DNA from: Pseudomonas sp. 14P_8.1_Bac3
GTDB taxonomy: Bacteria; Pseudomonadota; Gammaproteobacteria; Pseudomonadales; Pseudomonadaceae
Direction: 5' to 3'
NCBI RefSeq assembly: GCF_025466085.1
Contig: NZ_JANLOD010000068.1
Coordinates: 62,001-126,000, forward strand
Length of the DNA: 64,000 nt
The translations under genes were made by a program, and so were the position numbers. The notes below the pieces were generated by a model. The model saw nothing but the letters and a program-made list of their open reading frames with translations. It had not been told where the DNA came from and made no database searches. How positions within the stretch are numbered: position 1 is the first letter of the stretch; each line of letters begins with the position of its first letter. Positions 25,763-33,376 of the stretch are shown here, in pieces.

Positions 25763-27547
25763 TCATTTCTGCTCGCTCTGCGGTGTCACCCGCAGCACTT
25801 CCTCGACGGTCGTCAGCCCCGCAGCGACTTTCTGCGCTCCGGACAGCCGCAAACTGCGCATGCCTTCCTTGAACGCCTGGCGGCGGATCGCCGTCAGGTC
25901 GGTGTCGGGATTGATCAGCGCTTTGAGGCCATCCGTCAGTTGCATGATTTCGTAGACCCCGGCGCGGCCGCGATAGCCGGTGTCGCGGCATTCCAGGCAG
26001 CCGATGGCGCGCTGGGCGTTGCCCGGCAACGGTGCCTGCCAGGGTTTGGTCAGGGTTTGCCAGTCGTCTTCACTCAAGGTCAGCGGTGCCTTGCAATGCG
26101 GGCACAAGGTTCGCACCAGACGCTGAGCCATCACGCCGAGCACGGTGGCCTTGATCAGATAGTGCGGCACGCCGAGTTCCAGCAGGCGGCTGATGGCGCT
26201 GGGCGCATCGTTGGTGTGCAACGTCGACAGCACCAGGTGGCCGGTGAGCGCGGCCTGGATCGCCATTTCGGCGGTTTCGAGGTCGCGGATCTCGCCGATC
26301 ATGATGATGTCCGGGTCCTGCCGCATCAGCGCCCGCACGCCGGCGGCGAAGGTCAGGTCGATGTTGTGCTGCACCTGCATCTGGTTGAACGCCGGTTCGA
26401 CCATCTCGATCGGGTCTTCGATGGTGCAGAGGTTGACCTCCGGCGTCGCCAGTTTCTTCAGGGTGGTGTAGAGCGTGGTGGTCTTGCCGGAACCGGTCGG
26501 GCCGGTGACCAGGATGATGCCGTTGGGCTGGCGGGTCATGTCCTGCCAGCGGCGCAGGTCTTCGGCGGAGAACCCCAATTGATCGAAGTCCTTGAGCAGC
26601 ACTTCCGGGTCGAAAATCCGCATGACCATTTTTTCGCCGAACGCCGTCGGCAATGTCGACAGCCGCAACTCGACCTCGCCACCGTCCGGCGTCTTGGTTT
26701 TCACCCGACCGTCCTGGGGTTTGCGTTTTTCCGCGACGTTCATCCGCCCCAGGCTTTTCAGGCGGCTGACGATCGCCATGGTCACCTGTGGCGGGAATTG
26801 ATAGACGTTGTGCAGCACGCCGTCGATACGAAAGCGCACGGTGCCTTGCTCGCGCCGCGGCTCGATGTGGATATCGCTGGCACGTTGCTGAAACGCGTAC
26901 TGGAACAGCCAGTCGACGATATTGACGATGTGCGCATCGTTGGCGTCCGGCTCCTGATCGCTGGCGCCCAGGTTGAGCAACTGTTCGAAGTTACCCAGGC
27001 TGCTGGCCTGTTGATCGTTGGTGGTCGCGCCGCTGACCGATTTGGCCAGGCGGAAAAACTCCACGCTGAAGCGCTGGATGTCCACCGGGTTGGCCACCAC
27101 CCGTTTGATCGGCAGCTTCAACACGTGGGTCAGGTCGGCTTCCCAGCCTTTGACGTAGGGCTGCGCGCTGGCCACGGTCACGGCCTCGCGATCAATCGAC
27201 ACCGCAAGAATCTTGTGGCGCTGGGCGAAGGCGTAGGACATCAGCGGGGTAATGGCCGCGACGTTGATTTTCAACGGATCGATGCGCAGGTACGGCTGGC
27301 CGGCCTGCTGGGACAGCCACAGGGTCAGGCTTTCCAGGTCAAGGTGTTTGCCCGGACGACTGAGATCGTCCAGTTGCTGGCTGGCGATGAACTCCAGCGG
27401 ATGCATCTGGCCATTGGCGGCGTGACGGCGACGGGCGTTGAGCGCGTGCTCGGCCGAGTCCTGGCTGATAAAGCCCTGGGCGACCAGTTCGCGCAGCAAA
27501 TCATTGAGATCCAGCCAGCGGTCCTGAATGGCAAGTTGAACGGACAT
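25763..27547 (-). CDS. Orphan GspE/PulE/PilB-type secretion ATPase
   Basis: This is a 594-residue AAA-like ATPase of the type II secretion / type IV pilus family. It has an N-terminal MshEN-like domain (LRELVAQGFISQDSAEHALN), then ASDIHIEPRREQGTVRFRIDG, Walker A GPTGSGKTTTLYTTLKK, the Asp box TIEDPIEMVEP, Walker B RQDPDIIMIGEIRD, and a His box GHLVLSTLHTNDAPSAISRL. A four-cysteine zinc element (LCPHC and GCLEC) lies near the C-terminus. All catalytic parts look intact. GAGGAG precedes the ATG at 27547. No secretin, pseudopilin, GspF or pilin gene is near, so it probably serves a system encoded elsewhere or acts in surface sensing or c-di-GMP binding. It may be the ATPase of a partial Gsp system. 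Confidence 0.9.
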   Translation of the reverse strand: MSVQLAIQDRWLDLNDLLRELVAQGFISQDSAEHALNARRRHAANGQMHPLEFIASQQLDDLSRPGKHLDLESLTLWLSQQAGQPYLRIDPLKINVAAITPLMSYAFAQRHKILAVSIDREAVTVASAQPYVKGWEADLTHVLKLPIKRVVANPVDIQRFSVEFFRLAKSVSGATTNDQQASSLGNFEQLLNLGASDQEPDANDAHIVNIVDWLFQYAFQQRASDIHIEPRREQGTVRFRIDGVLHNVYQFPPQVTMAIVSRLKSLGRMNVAEKRKPQDGRVKTKTPDGGEVELRLSTLPTAFGEKMVMRIFDPEVLLKDFDQLGFSAEDLRRWQDMTRQPNGIILVTGPTGSGKTTTLYTTLKKLATPEVNLCTIEDPIEMVEPAFNQMQVQHNIDLTFAAGVRALMRQDPDIIMIGEIRDLETAEMAIQAALTGHLVLSTLHTNDAPSAISRLLELGVPHYLIKATVLGVMAQRLVRTLCPHCKAPLTLSEDDWQTLTKPWQAPLPGNAQRAIGCLECRDTGYRGRAGVYEIMQLTDGLKALINPDTDLTAIRRQAFKEGMRSLRLSGAQKVAAGLTTVEEVLRVTPQSEQK

Positions 27548-27637
27548 GCGGGCTCCTCGAGAACAACAGTTCGGCAAGGATAGTAGTGGACCGACTGACC
27601 GTTGGGCCACTACCCGACGAAGCCGTATCGAGTTTTT

Positions 27638-27976
27638 TCAGCCCGCCGCCTGAGCCGCGTCAACCCAGCCGGATTCAGCCACTTGCAGCTCAACCGAAAA
27701 GACGCTGATCAGGTTACGCAATTTTTCCGCGATCACTTGGGCGCGGTGCCAGCTCACGCCATCCATGACGATGTCCATCGACAGCTGATCGCCCCGGCGC
27801 TGCACGTTGAGCTGTTGCGGTGTCAGGCATTGCAATGCAAACAGGTTGAGCGCGCGGCACAGCAGATCCGGTTCGGCCTCGGCCAGCAGATGGTAGTGAA
27901 CGTGGCAGTGGGCGTTGTTGATGTTCCAGACATCGGCGCGGGTGGGCGGGCTGTTCACGGCTTCGAGGTGCGGCAT
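27638..27976 (-). CDS. Small ACT-like protein divergent from an Lrp/AsnC regulator
   Basis: This 112-residue soluble protein is not a named family member to me. Its pattern (NAHCHVHYHLLAEAEPDLLC, then RALNLFALQCLTPQQLNVQR, then DQLSMDIVMDGV and a final helix with AEKLRNLISVFSVEL) follows the beta-alpha-beta-beta-alpha-beta order of ACT domains. It resembles the acetolactate synthase small subunit IlvM. No catalytic subunit is adjacent. It is divergently placed 126 bases from an Lrp-type regulator, which itself ends in an ACT-like RAM domain. GGAGA lies six bases before the ATG at 27976. I infer amino-acid sensing; the ligand and partner are unknown. Confidence 0.6.
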   Translation of the reverse strand: MPHLEAVNSPPTRADVWNINNAHCHVHYHLLAEAEPDLLCRALNLFALQCLTPQQLNVQRRGDQLSMDIVMDGVSWHRAQVIAEKLRNLISVFSVELQVAESGWVDAAQAAG

Positions 27977-28102
27977 GGTCGGTCTCCACAATTATTGGAG
28001 AAATTTTTACATTCGAGGCCGGGTATTTCTCATCTATGATGGGACGTATTAACGATTTATCGAATCGCATAATTCATCATTCCATCAATCGTGGGTTTTT
28101 TT

Positions 28103-28567
28103 ATGCAAAGCGAACTGGACGGTTATGACCGCAAGATCCTCGCGCTGCTGCAGGAGGACGCCTCGCTCTCCAGCGCACAGATCGCCGAGCAGGTGGGGCT
28201 CTCGCAGTCGCCGTGCTGGCGGCGGATCCAGCGGATGAAGGAGGAGGGGATCATCCGCGGTCAGGTGACGCTGCTGGACCGGAAGAAAATCGGGCTCAAC
28301 ACGCAGATCTTTGCCCAGGTGAAACTCAACGCCCACGGGCGTTCGAACTTCACTGAATTTACCGAGGCGATCCGCGGTTTTCCGGAAGTGCTGGAGTGCT
28401 ATGTGCTGATGGGCGCGGTGGATTTCATGCTGCGAATCGTCGCGGCGGACATCGAGGCGTATGAGCGGTTTTTCTTCGAGAAGCTGTCGATGGTGCCGGG
28501 GATTCAGGAGGTGAATTCGATTGTGGCGTTGTCGGAGATCAAGTCGACGACGAGTTTACCGGTCTGA
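28103..28567 (+). CDS. Lrp/AsnC family transcriptional regulator
   Basis: The 154-residue protein has the family layout. An N-terminal winged helix-turn-helix (DGYDRKILALLQEDASLSSA, then GLSQSPCWRRIQRMKEEGII) is followed by a C-terminal RAM/ACT-like effector domain (NTQIFAQVKLNAHGRSNFTEF, VLECYVLMGAVDFMLRIVA, VPGIQEVNSIVALSEIKST). The ATG at 28103 was chosen over a GTG at 28091. The intergenic region shared with the ACT-like gene is AT-rich with TTAACGATTTATCGAAT-like tracts, which suits autoregulation by an Lrp-type protein. The regulated genes are probably its divergent neighbour and itself; the amino-acid effector is not evident. Confidence 0.92.
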   Translation: MQSELDGYDRKILALLQEDASLSSAQIAEQVGLSQSPCWRRIQRMKEEGIIRGQVTLLDRKKIGLNTQIFAQVKLNAHGRSNFTEFTEAIRGFPEVLECYVLMGAVDFMLRIVAADIEAYERFFFEKLSMVPGIQEVNSIVALSEIKSTTSLPV

Positions 28568-28592
28568 AATTCTGCCCGGATAGTGCGGGACC

Positions 28593-28650
28593 CATCGCCA
28601 GCAGGCTGGCTCCCACAGGAAACCAATGTGGGAGCCAGCTGCTGGCGATA
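28593..28650. repeat. REPIN, subtype with CCAGC core
   Basis: Inverted ends ATCGCCAGCAGGCTGGCTCCC and GGGAGCCAGCTGCTGGCGAT form a third subtype in which GCGAG is replaced by GCCAG at both ends. Confidence 0.85.
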
Positions 28651-28656
28651 GCGATA

Positions 28657-30024
28657 TTACAGGCGCAGCAACATTTTCCAGGCGCGATGCTGATACACCG
28701 CAATCGCCTGCTGCTTGCGCGCATCCAGCGATTCATCGGTGATCGGCTCGTTGGCCAGTTGCGCCAGTTGTTTCAATTCACCGTACAGGCGGTCCATTTC
28801 CGGGATGTCCAGCACGTGGCGGGCATGGTGCAGCCAGGCCTGGATGCGCTCGATACGCGGCAGTTGCTCGGCCAGATCTTCCGGTTGTTGCTGGTAGCGC
28901 TGCAACTGCAGCGACGTCGCTTCCTCGCCCAACAGGCGCGGCAGCCAGCTACCCAATTGCGCAGCGCCCTGGCGGTTGCCACGGACGTTGCGATCGGCGG
29001 CCCAGGTGCGGGCCAGCAACCAGCGCGACGTGCTCAGCGAGAACTGGCCCCAGCGCGGGTCTTCCAGCTCTTCGAGGAACTGCTCCGGCGCGGCTTTGCG
29101 CACGTCTTCGTCGTCCAGACCGGCCAGTACCAGCGGGCGCCAGTCTTCGAGCAAGGCGTCCAGGGCGAGGCGCAGGTCGTGGGTCGACTGACGCGGGGCG
29201 GCCTGGCCCAGGCTGCTCAGCAGTGCGCGCAGTTCGGCGAGGTTTTCCACCCAGTCCTGCAACAGGCGCCAGTGGCCGTTGAAGCGATACTGCTCGGCCA
29301 GACGCTGGCTGCTGCCCAGCAAGTGCCAGCCCAGCGCGGCGAACGCGTCGTCCAGCGGCGTTTCGGCGGTGATCTGCGGCGCCGGCAGGCTCAGCGAATA
29401 GCTGTTGGCGTCGTACAAACGGTAACCGCGCTCGGCCTTGCTGATGTCGCATGGCATCAGGGCCAAGGTCGACGCCAGTTCGGCGGCCAGCTCCAGCAAT
29501 GCAGCCGGTTCGCCTTCGCGCAGTTCGAGTTCCAGCTCGCAGATTTCTTCTTTCTGCTTGCCGACCACCACGTGGCCCAGGTCCAACGCGGCTTCGATGA
29601 CCACTTTGGTCTTGCCACGGCCCCAGGCGATTTCAGCGCGTTCGCGGATGAAATCGGTGGTGAAGATCGGCTTCAGGGTTTTCTTGTCCAGCTCGGCCAG
29701 TTCTTCCGGCCAGCATTCGCCGTCGAGCTTTTTCACGTCGAGCTTGGCTTTGGGCAAGTTCCAGTCGTACTCGTTACGCTCGGACAACCCGGCGACACTC
29801 TGGCCACGTGTCTTGAGGGTCTGAATCACGTCTTCGCCATCGCGGCGCAGGCGCAGGGCCACTTTGGCACGGGCCAAGTCGCGCTCAGGCGTGTCGAAGT
29901 ACTGGTTCATCAGTTCACGGCGTTCCCAGCCACTTTTGTTGCGTTTTTTCAGGAGCGGGTGCTCGCGCAGGGCAGCGAGGGTTTCGCGGCTGACGCGGAG
30001 TTTGATTTCGGTTTCTTTCTGCAT
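28657..30024 (-). CDS. CYTH-CHAD domain inorganic triphosphatase (YgiF-like)
   Basis: The 455-residue cytoplasmic protein joins a CYTH tunnel domain (residues 1 to about 205) to a CHAD helical domain (about 220-455). The CYTH metal-binding signature ExExK is at residues 4-8 (ETEIK). Further acidic and basic tunnel residues appear in ALRLRRDGEDVIQTLKTRG and in ICELELELREG. The CHAD part is rich in histidine/arginine helices (STHDLRLALDAL, RIERIQAWLHHARHVLD), which bind polyphosphate in related proteins. E. coli YgiF hydrolyses inorganic triphosphate; the same activity is inferred. It is divergent from argE. Confidence 0.9.
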   Translation of the reverse strand: MQKETEIKLRVSRETLAALREHPLLKKRNKSGWERRELMNQYFDTPERDLARAKVALRLRRDGEDVIQTLKTRGQSVAGLSERNEYDWNLPKAKLDVKKLDGECWPEELAELDKKTLKPIFTTDFIRERAEIAWGRGKTKVVIEAALDLGHVVVGKQKEEICELELELREGEPAALLELAAELASTLALMPCDISKAERGYRLYDANSYSLSLPAPQITAETPLDDAFAALGWHLLGSSQRLAEQYRFNGHWRLLQDWVENLAELRALLSSLGQAAPRQSTHDLRLALDALLEDWRPLVLAGLDDEDVRKAAPEQFLEELEDPRWGQFSLSTSRWLLARTWAADRNVRGNRQGAAQLGSWLPRLLGEEATSLQLQRYQQQPEDLAEQLPRIERIQAWLHHARHVLDIPEMDRLYGELKQLAQLANEPITDESLDARKQQAIAVYQHRAWKMLLRL

Positions 30025-30180
30025 GGCCGGAAAATCCAGGATCGGGAGCGCAGCCGGGGGAATGTGTGGCTGCCAAGGCCGTGCAGTGTACAGGACTCAT
30101 CCATCCTACGCGCCGCGACGGTTTATTCCTGTCGCTGGATGGTTCTATGATGGTCCTCAATTCGGGAGTTGGAGTCAGCG

Positions 30181-31338
30181 ATGCCTTTGCCGTCCATGAA
30201 AGATCAGTTCGCTGCGCTGATTGCCGCGCCGTCGGTCAGTTGCACCCAGGCGAGCCTCGATCAGACCAACCGCCCGGTGATCGACTTGCTGGCGACATGG
30301 CTTGGCGACCTGGGATTTACGTGTGACATCCAGCAGGTCAGCCCGGGCAAATTCAACTTGCTCGCCAGTTTTGGCTCGGGGCCCGGCGGCCTGGTGCTGG
30401 CGGGGCATAGCGATACCGTTCCGTTCGATGGCGCATTGTGGCAGACCGACCCGTTGAAACTGACCGAGGTCGATGGCCGCTGGGTTGGTCTGGGCAGTTG
30501 CGACATGAAAGGCTTTTTCGCCCTGGCCATCGAAGCCGTCAGACCCTTGCTCGACCAGTCGTTCAAGCAACCGCTGCTGATTCTTGCCACCTGCGACGAA
30601 GAAAGCTCGATGTCCGGCGCGCGTGCCCTGGCCGCAGCCGGGCGGCCGTTGGGTCGGGCGGCGGTGATCGGTGAGCCGACCGGGCTCAAGCCGATCCGCA
30701 TGCACAAAGGCATCATGATGGAGCGCATCGACATCCTCGGTCAGAGCGGCCATTCCTCGGACCCGCGCCTGGGCCACAGCGCCCTCGAAGCCATGCACGA
30801 TGCGATCGGCGAACTGCGAGGCCTGCGCCTGCTGTGGCAGCGGGAATTTCGCAATCCGCAGTTCGGCGTGCCCACGCCGACCCTGAATTTCGGCTGCATT
30901 CATGGTGGCGATAATCCCAATCGAATTTGCGGCCAGTGTTCGCTGGAATTTGACCTGCGCCCGTTGCCAGGCATGGACCCCAAGGTCCTGCGCGCCGAGA
31001 TCCTGAAGAAGCTCAATCCGATTGCCGAACGGCACCAGGTGAAGATCGATTACGCGCCGCTGTTTCCCGAAGTGCCGCCGTTCGAGCAGGCCGAGGACGC
31101 CGAATTGGTCCGGGTCGCGGAAAAGCTCACCGGCCATCGGGCCGAATCAGTGGCATTCGGCACCGAAGCGCCTTATCTTCAGCGCCTTGGCTGCGAAACC
31201 GTGGTGCTCGGGCCGGGCGACATCGCCTGTGCGCACCAGCCGGGGGAATACCTCGAAATGTCACGTTTGCAGCCTACGGTGCATCTATTGCGTCAGTTGA
31301 TTGAACATTACTGCCTGAGCCCGGTGCCAGTCAGTTGA
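30181..31338 (+). CDS. argE: Acetylornithine deacetylase
   Basis: ArgE hydrolyses N-acetylornithine to ornithine for arginine synthesis. The 385-residue M20 metallopeptidase-fold protein shows the zinc ligands in order: LAGHSDTVPFDG (His76, Asp78), GSCDMKGFFALA (Asp108) and TCDEESSMSGA (Glu140 general base, Glu141). The dimerisation domain with IGQSGHSSDPRLGHSALEAM follows. The ATG at 30181 is preceded by GGAG at 7 bases. argA lies downstream on the same strand but a REPIN separates them, so the two are probably not a tight operon. Confidence 0.94.
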   Translation: MPLPSMKDQFAALIAAPSVSCTQASLDQTNRPVIDLLATWLGDLGFTCDIQQVSPGKFNLLASFGSGPGGLVLAGHSDTVPFDGALWQTDPLKLTEVDGRWVGLGSCDMKGFFALAIEAVRPLLDQSFKQPLLILATCDEESSMSGARALAAAGRPLGRAAVIGEPTGLKPIRMHKGIMMERIDILGQSGHSSDPRLGHSALEAMHDAIGELRGLRLLWQREFRNPQFGVPTPTLNFGCIHGGDNPNRICGQCSLEFDLRPLPGMDPKVLRAEILKKLNPIAERHQVKIDYAPLFPEVPPFEQAEDAELVRVAEKLTGHRAESVAFGTEAPYLQRLGCETVVLGPGDIACAHQPGEYLEMSRLQPTVHLLRQLIEHYCLSPVPVS

Positions 31339-31349
31339 GCGCAATCCAT

Positions 31350-31440
31350 GTGGGAGCGGGCTTGCTCGCGAAAGCGGTGTATCCGATACATCAATGGCGA
31401 CTGCCACACCGCTTTCGCGAGCAAGCCCGCTCCCACAGGG
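31350..31440. repeat. REPIN, subtype GCGGGCTTGCTCGCGAA
   Basis: Inverted ends TGTGGGAGCGGGCTTGCTCG and CGAGCAAGCCCGCTCCCACA, both followed inward by GCGAAAGCGGTGT or its complement. It lies between argE and argA. Confidence 0.92.
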
Positions 31441-31493
31441 GTCATGCAGTGAGTGATAAACCGTATAAATTGCCGGTACCCCTACCCGTATTC

Positions 31494-31535
31494 ATGAGGA
31501 GAGCGCGCGTGTCGCCAAGCCTGTTCCGACGATAA
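31494..31535 (+). promoter_or_regulatory. Possible arginine-rich leader peptide upstream of argA
   Basis: A 13-codon frame in the argA leader reads MRRARVSPSLFRR, with five arginines written as AGG, AGA, CGC, CGA and CGA, four of which are codons that pseudomonads use rarely. An internal GTG (31509) has GAGGAG at good spacing and would give MSPSLFRR. No clear attenuator hairpin could be drawn before the T-run at 31567, so this is only a candidate; chance is possible for such a short frame. Confidence 0.22.
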
Positions 31536-31603
31536 CCATCAGCCCGCTGTGCGTTTTCTGCTTCGCCCATTTTTTGGCTGCTCTTTATTACAGGCCCAGG
31601 TTC

Positions 31604-32902
31604 ATGCCCGAATACGTTAATTGGCTTCGCCACGCTTCGCCTTACATCAATGCCCACCGCGATTGCACCTTTGTCGTCATGCTGCCCGGCGACGGCGTTG
31701 AGCACCCGAACTTCGGCAATATCGTCCACGACCTGGTGCTGCTGCACAGCCTTGGCGTGCGGCTGGTGCTCGTTCACGGCTCCCGCCCGCAGATCGAAAC
31801 CCGCCTCGCCGCGCGCGGCCTGACCCCGCATTATCACCACGGCATGCGCATCACCGATGCGGCGACCCTCGAATGTGTGATCGATGCAGTCGGCCAGCTG
31901 CGGATTGCCATCGAAGCACGCCTGTCCATGGATATGGCGTCGTCACCGATGCAGGGCTCGCGCCTGCGGGTGGCCGGCGGCAACCTGGTCACCGCCCGCC
32001 CGATCGGCGTGCTCGAGGGGGTTGACTATCACCACACCGGCGAGGTGCGTCGGGTCGACCGCAAGGGGATCAATCGCCTGCTGGACGAGCGCTCGATCGT
32101 GCTGCTGTCGCCGTTGGGCTACTCGCCGACCGGGGAGATCTTCAACCTCGCCTGCGAAGACGTTGCCACCCGCGCGGCGATCGATCTGGGGGCGGACAAG
32201 TTGCTGCTGTTCGGCGCCGATCTGGGCCTGATCGATGAACACGGTCGCCTGGTGCGCGAACTGCGCCCGCAGCAAGTGCCGGCGCATTTGCAGCGTCTGG
32301 GCAGTAATTATCAGGGCGAATTGCTGGATGCGGCTGCGCAGGCCTGCCGGGGCGGCGTAGCGCGCAGTCATATCGTCAGTTACGTCGAGGATGGCGCGCT
32401 GCTGACCGAACTGTTTACCCGCGACGGTGGCGGGACGCTGGTGGCGCAAGAGCAATTCGAGGTGGTGCGCGAGGCCGCGATTGAAGACGTCGGCGGTTTG
32501 CTCGACTTGATCAGTCCACTGGAAGAGCAGGGCATCCTGGTGCGTCGCTCTCGTGAAGTGCTGGAGCGCGAGATTGAGCAGTTCAGCGTGGTCGAGCGCG
32601 AAGGCATGATCATCGCCTGCGCGGCGCTGTATCAGATTGCCGATTCGGATGCGGGGGAGCTGGCCTGTCTGGCGGTGAACCCGGAATACCGCCATGGGGG
32701 GCGTGGCGATGAATTGCTCGAGCGCATTGAAACCCGTGCCCGGGCTCAGGGATTGAAGACGCTGTTCGTCCTCACCACCCGCACGGCGCACTGGTTCCGT
32801 GAGCGCGGCTTCGTTCCGAGCAGCGTCGAGCGCCTGCCGTCGGCGCGGGCATCGCTGTACAACTATCAGCGTAATTCGAAGATCTTCGAAAAAACGCTGT
32901 GA
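31604..32902 (+). CDS. argA: N-acetylglutamate synthase
   Basis: ArgA acetylates glutamate as the first step of arginine synthesis and is feedback-inhibited by arginine. The 432-residue protein has an N-terminal amino-acid-kinase-like domain (LVLVHGSRPQIETRLAARG; arginine-binding half) and a C-terminal GNAT domain with LACLAVNPEYRHGGRGDELLERIE for acetyl-CoA and TLFVLTTRTAHWFRERGF. The internal ATG at 31604 (MPEYVNWLRHASPYINAHRD) gives the usual length and start; the extra ten residues from 31574 are not typical. The leader contains a short arginine-rich frame described separately. Confidence 0.95.
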   Translation: MPEYVNWLRHASPYINAHRDCTFVVMLPGDGVEHPNFGNIVHDLVLLHSLGVRLVLVHGSRPQIETRLAARGLTPHYHHGMRITDAATLECVIDAVGQLRIAIEARLSMDMASSPMQGSRLRVAGGNLVTARPIGVLEGVDYHHTGEVRRVDRKGINRLLDERSIVLLSPLGYSPTGEIFNLACEDVATRAAIDLGADKLLLFGADLGLIDEHGRLVRELRPQQVPAHLQRLGSNYQGELLDAAAQACRGGVARSHIVSYVEDGALLTELFTRDGGGTLVAQEQFEVVREAAIEDVGGLLDLISPLEEQGILVRRSREVLEREIEQFSVVEREGMIIACAALYQIADSDAGELACLAVNPEYRHGGRGDELLERIETRARAQGLKTLFVLTTRTAHWFRERGFVPSSVERLPSARASLYNYQRNSKIFEKTL

Positions 32903-32984
32903 TCACAGCACGGCCCTTGTACGAGCCGCCTGCCTGCAGCCGGCTCCTAAAAAAATATTCGGGCGATACAAAAACTGTAACAAA

Positions 32985-33014
32985 TTGACTAGATAGTGCG
33001 CGTTTGGCCATGAT
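32985..33014 (+). promoter_or_regulatory. Possible sigma70 promoter in the argA-oprD gap
   Basis: TTGACT (32985-32990) and CATGAT (33009-33014) are separated by 18 bases, about 30 bases upstream of the small frame at 33044. The rest of the 32903-33376 gap holds that small frame, an A/T stem-loop (33171-33195, AAAAAGAAT / ATTCTTTTT) at its stop, and AT-rich sequence before oprD. Confidence 0.35.
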
Positions 33015-33043
33015 GGCGCCGCTTTTTCGATAGGGTTTGACGT

Positions 33044-33181
33044 TTGCAGATCGCGTCGATGCTCATCGGTCCGGAAAGGCGAGCAGATACCATTCAGGAA
33101 TTAGCCCAGGCGGCCGATACGTTGGGCCAACACAAAGACGGCGCCTCGGGCTATATATCCGAACGGTATGAAAAAGAATGA
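33044..33181 (+). CDS. Candidate small protein, 45 residues, between argA and oprD
   Basis: A frame from TTG (33044) reads MQIASMLIGPERRADTIQEL, then AQAADTLGQHKDGASGY, and ends ISERYEKE. It has AGGG seven bases upstream, a possible promoter, coding-like composition (helical and charged, with little repetition) and a terminator-like A/T hairpin at its stop. No family is recognised. It could also be a remnant of a larger gene or a chance frame. An ATG at 33059 would give 40 residues. Confidence 0.3.
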   Translation: MQIASMLIGPERRADTIQELAQAADTLGQHKDGASGYISERYEKE

Positions 33182-33376
33182 AATAATTCTTTTTGGCTTT
33201 ATTCAGAAGCTATTACTCTTGCACCACCCACACACTGTGATTAGACCTTGGTCGTAGACACACATGGTTACGATTGACTTGTGGGTCACGGTCTGGCGCT
33301 AATCGCGCATCTTAGGATCCCGGGCATACGACCCAGGACCAGGAACACAAGAATTAGAAACGAGAGGAGCGAAACA

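Noticed and set aside
25760..27583. 607-residue open frame on the plus strand opposite the secretion ATPase
   Set aside because: It is the antisense shadow of a well-conserved ATPase gene; GC-rich third positions leave the opposite frame open. Its translation has no family features.
28687..30150. 487-residue open frame opposite the CYTH-CHAD gene
   Set aside because: Antisense shadow; glutamine/arginine-rich low-information sequence, no ribosome site, and the minus-strand protein has clear domain motifs.
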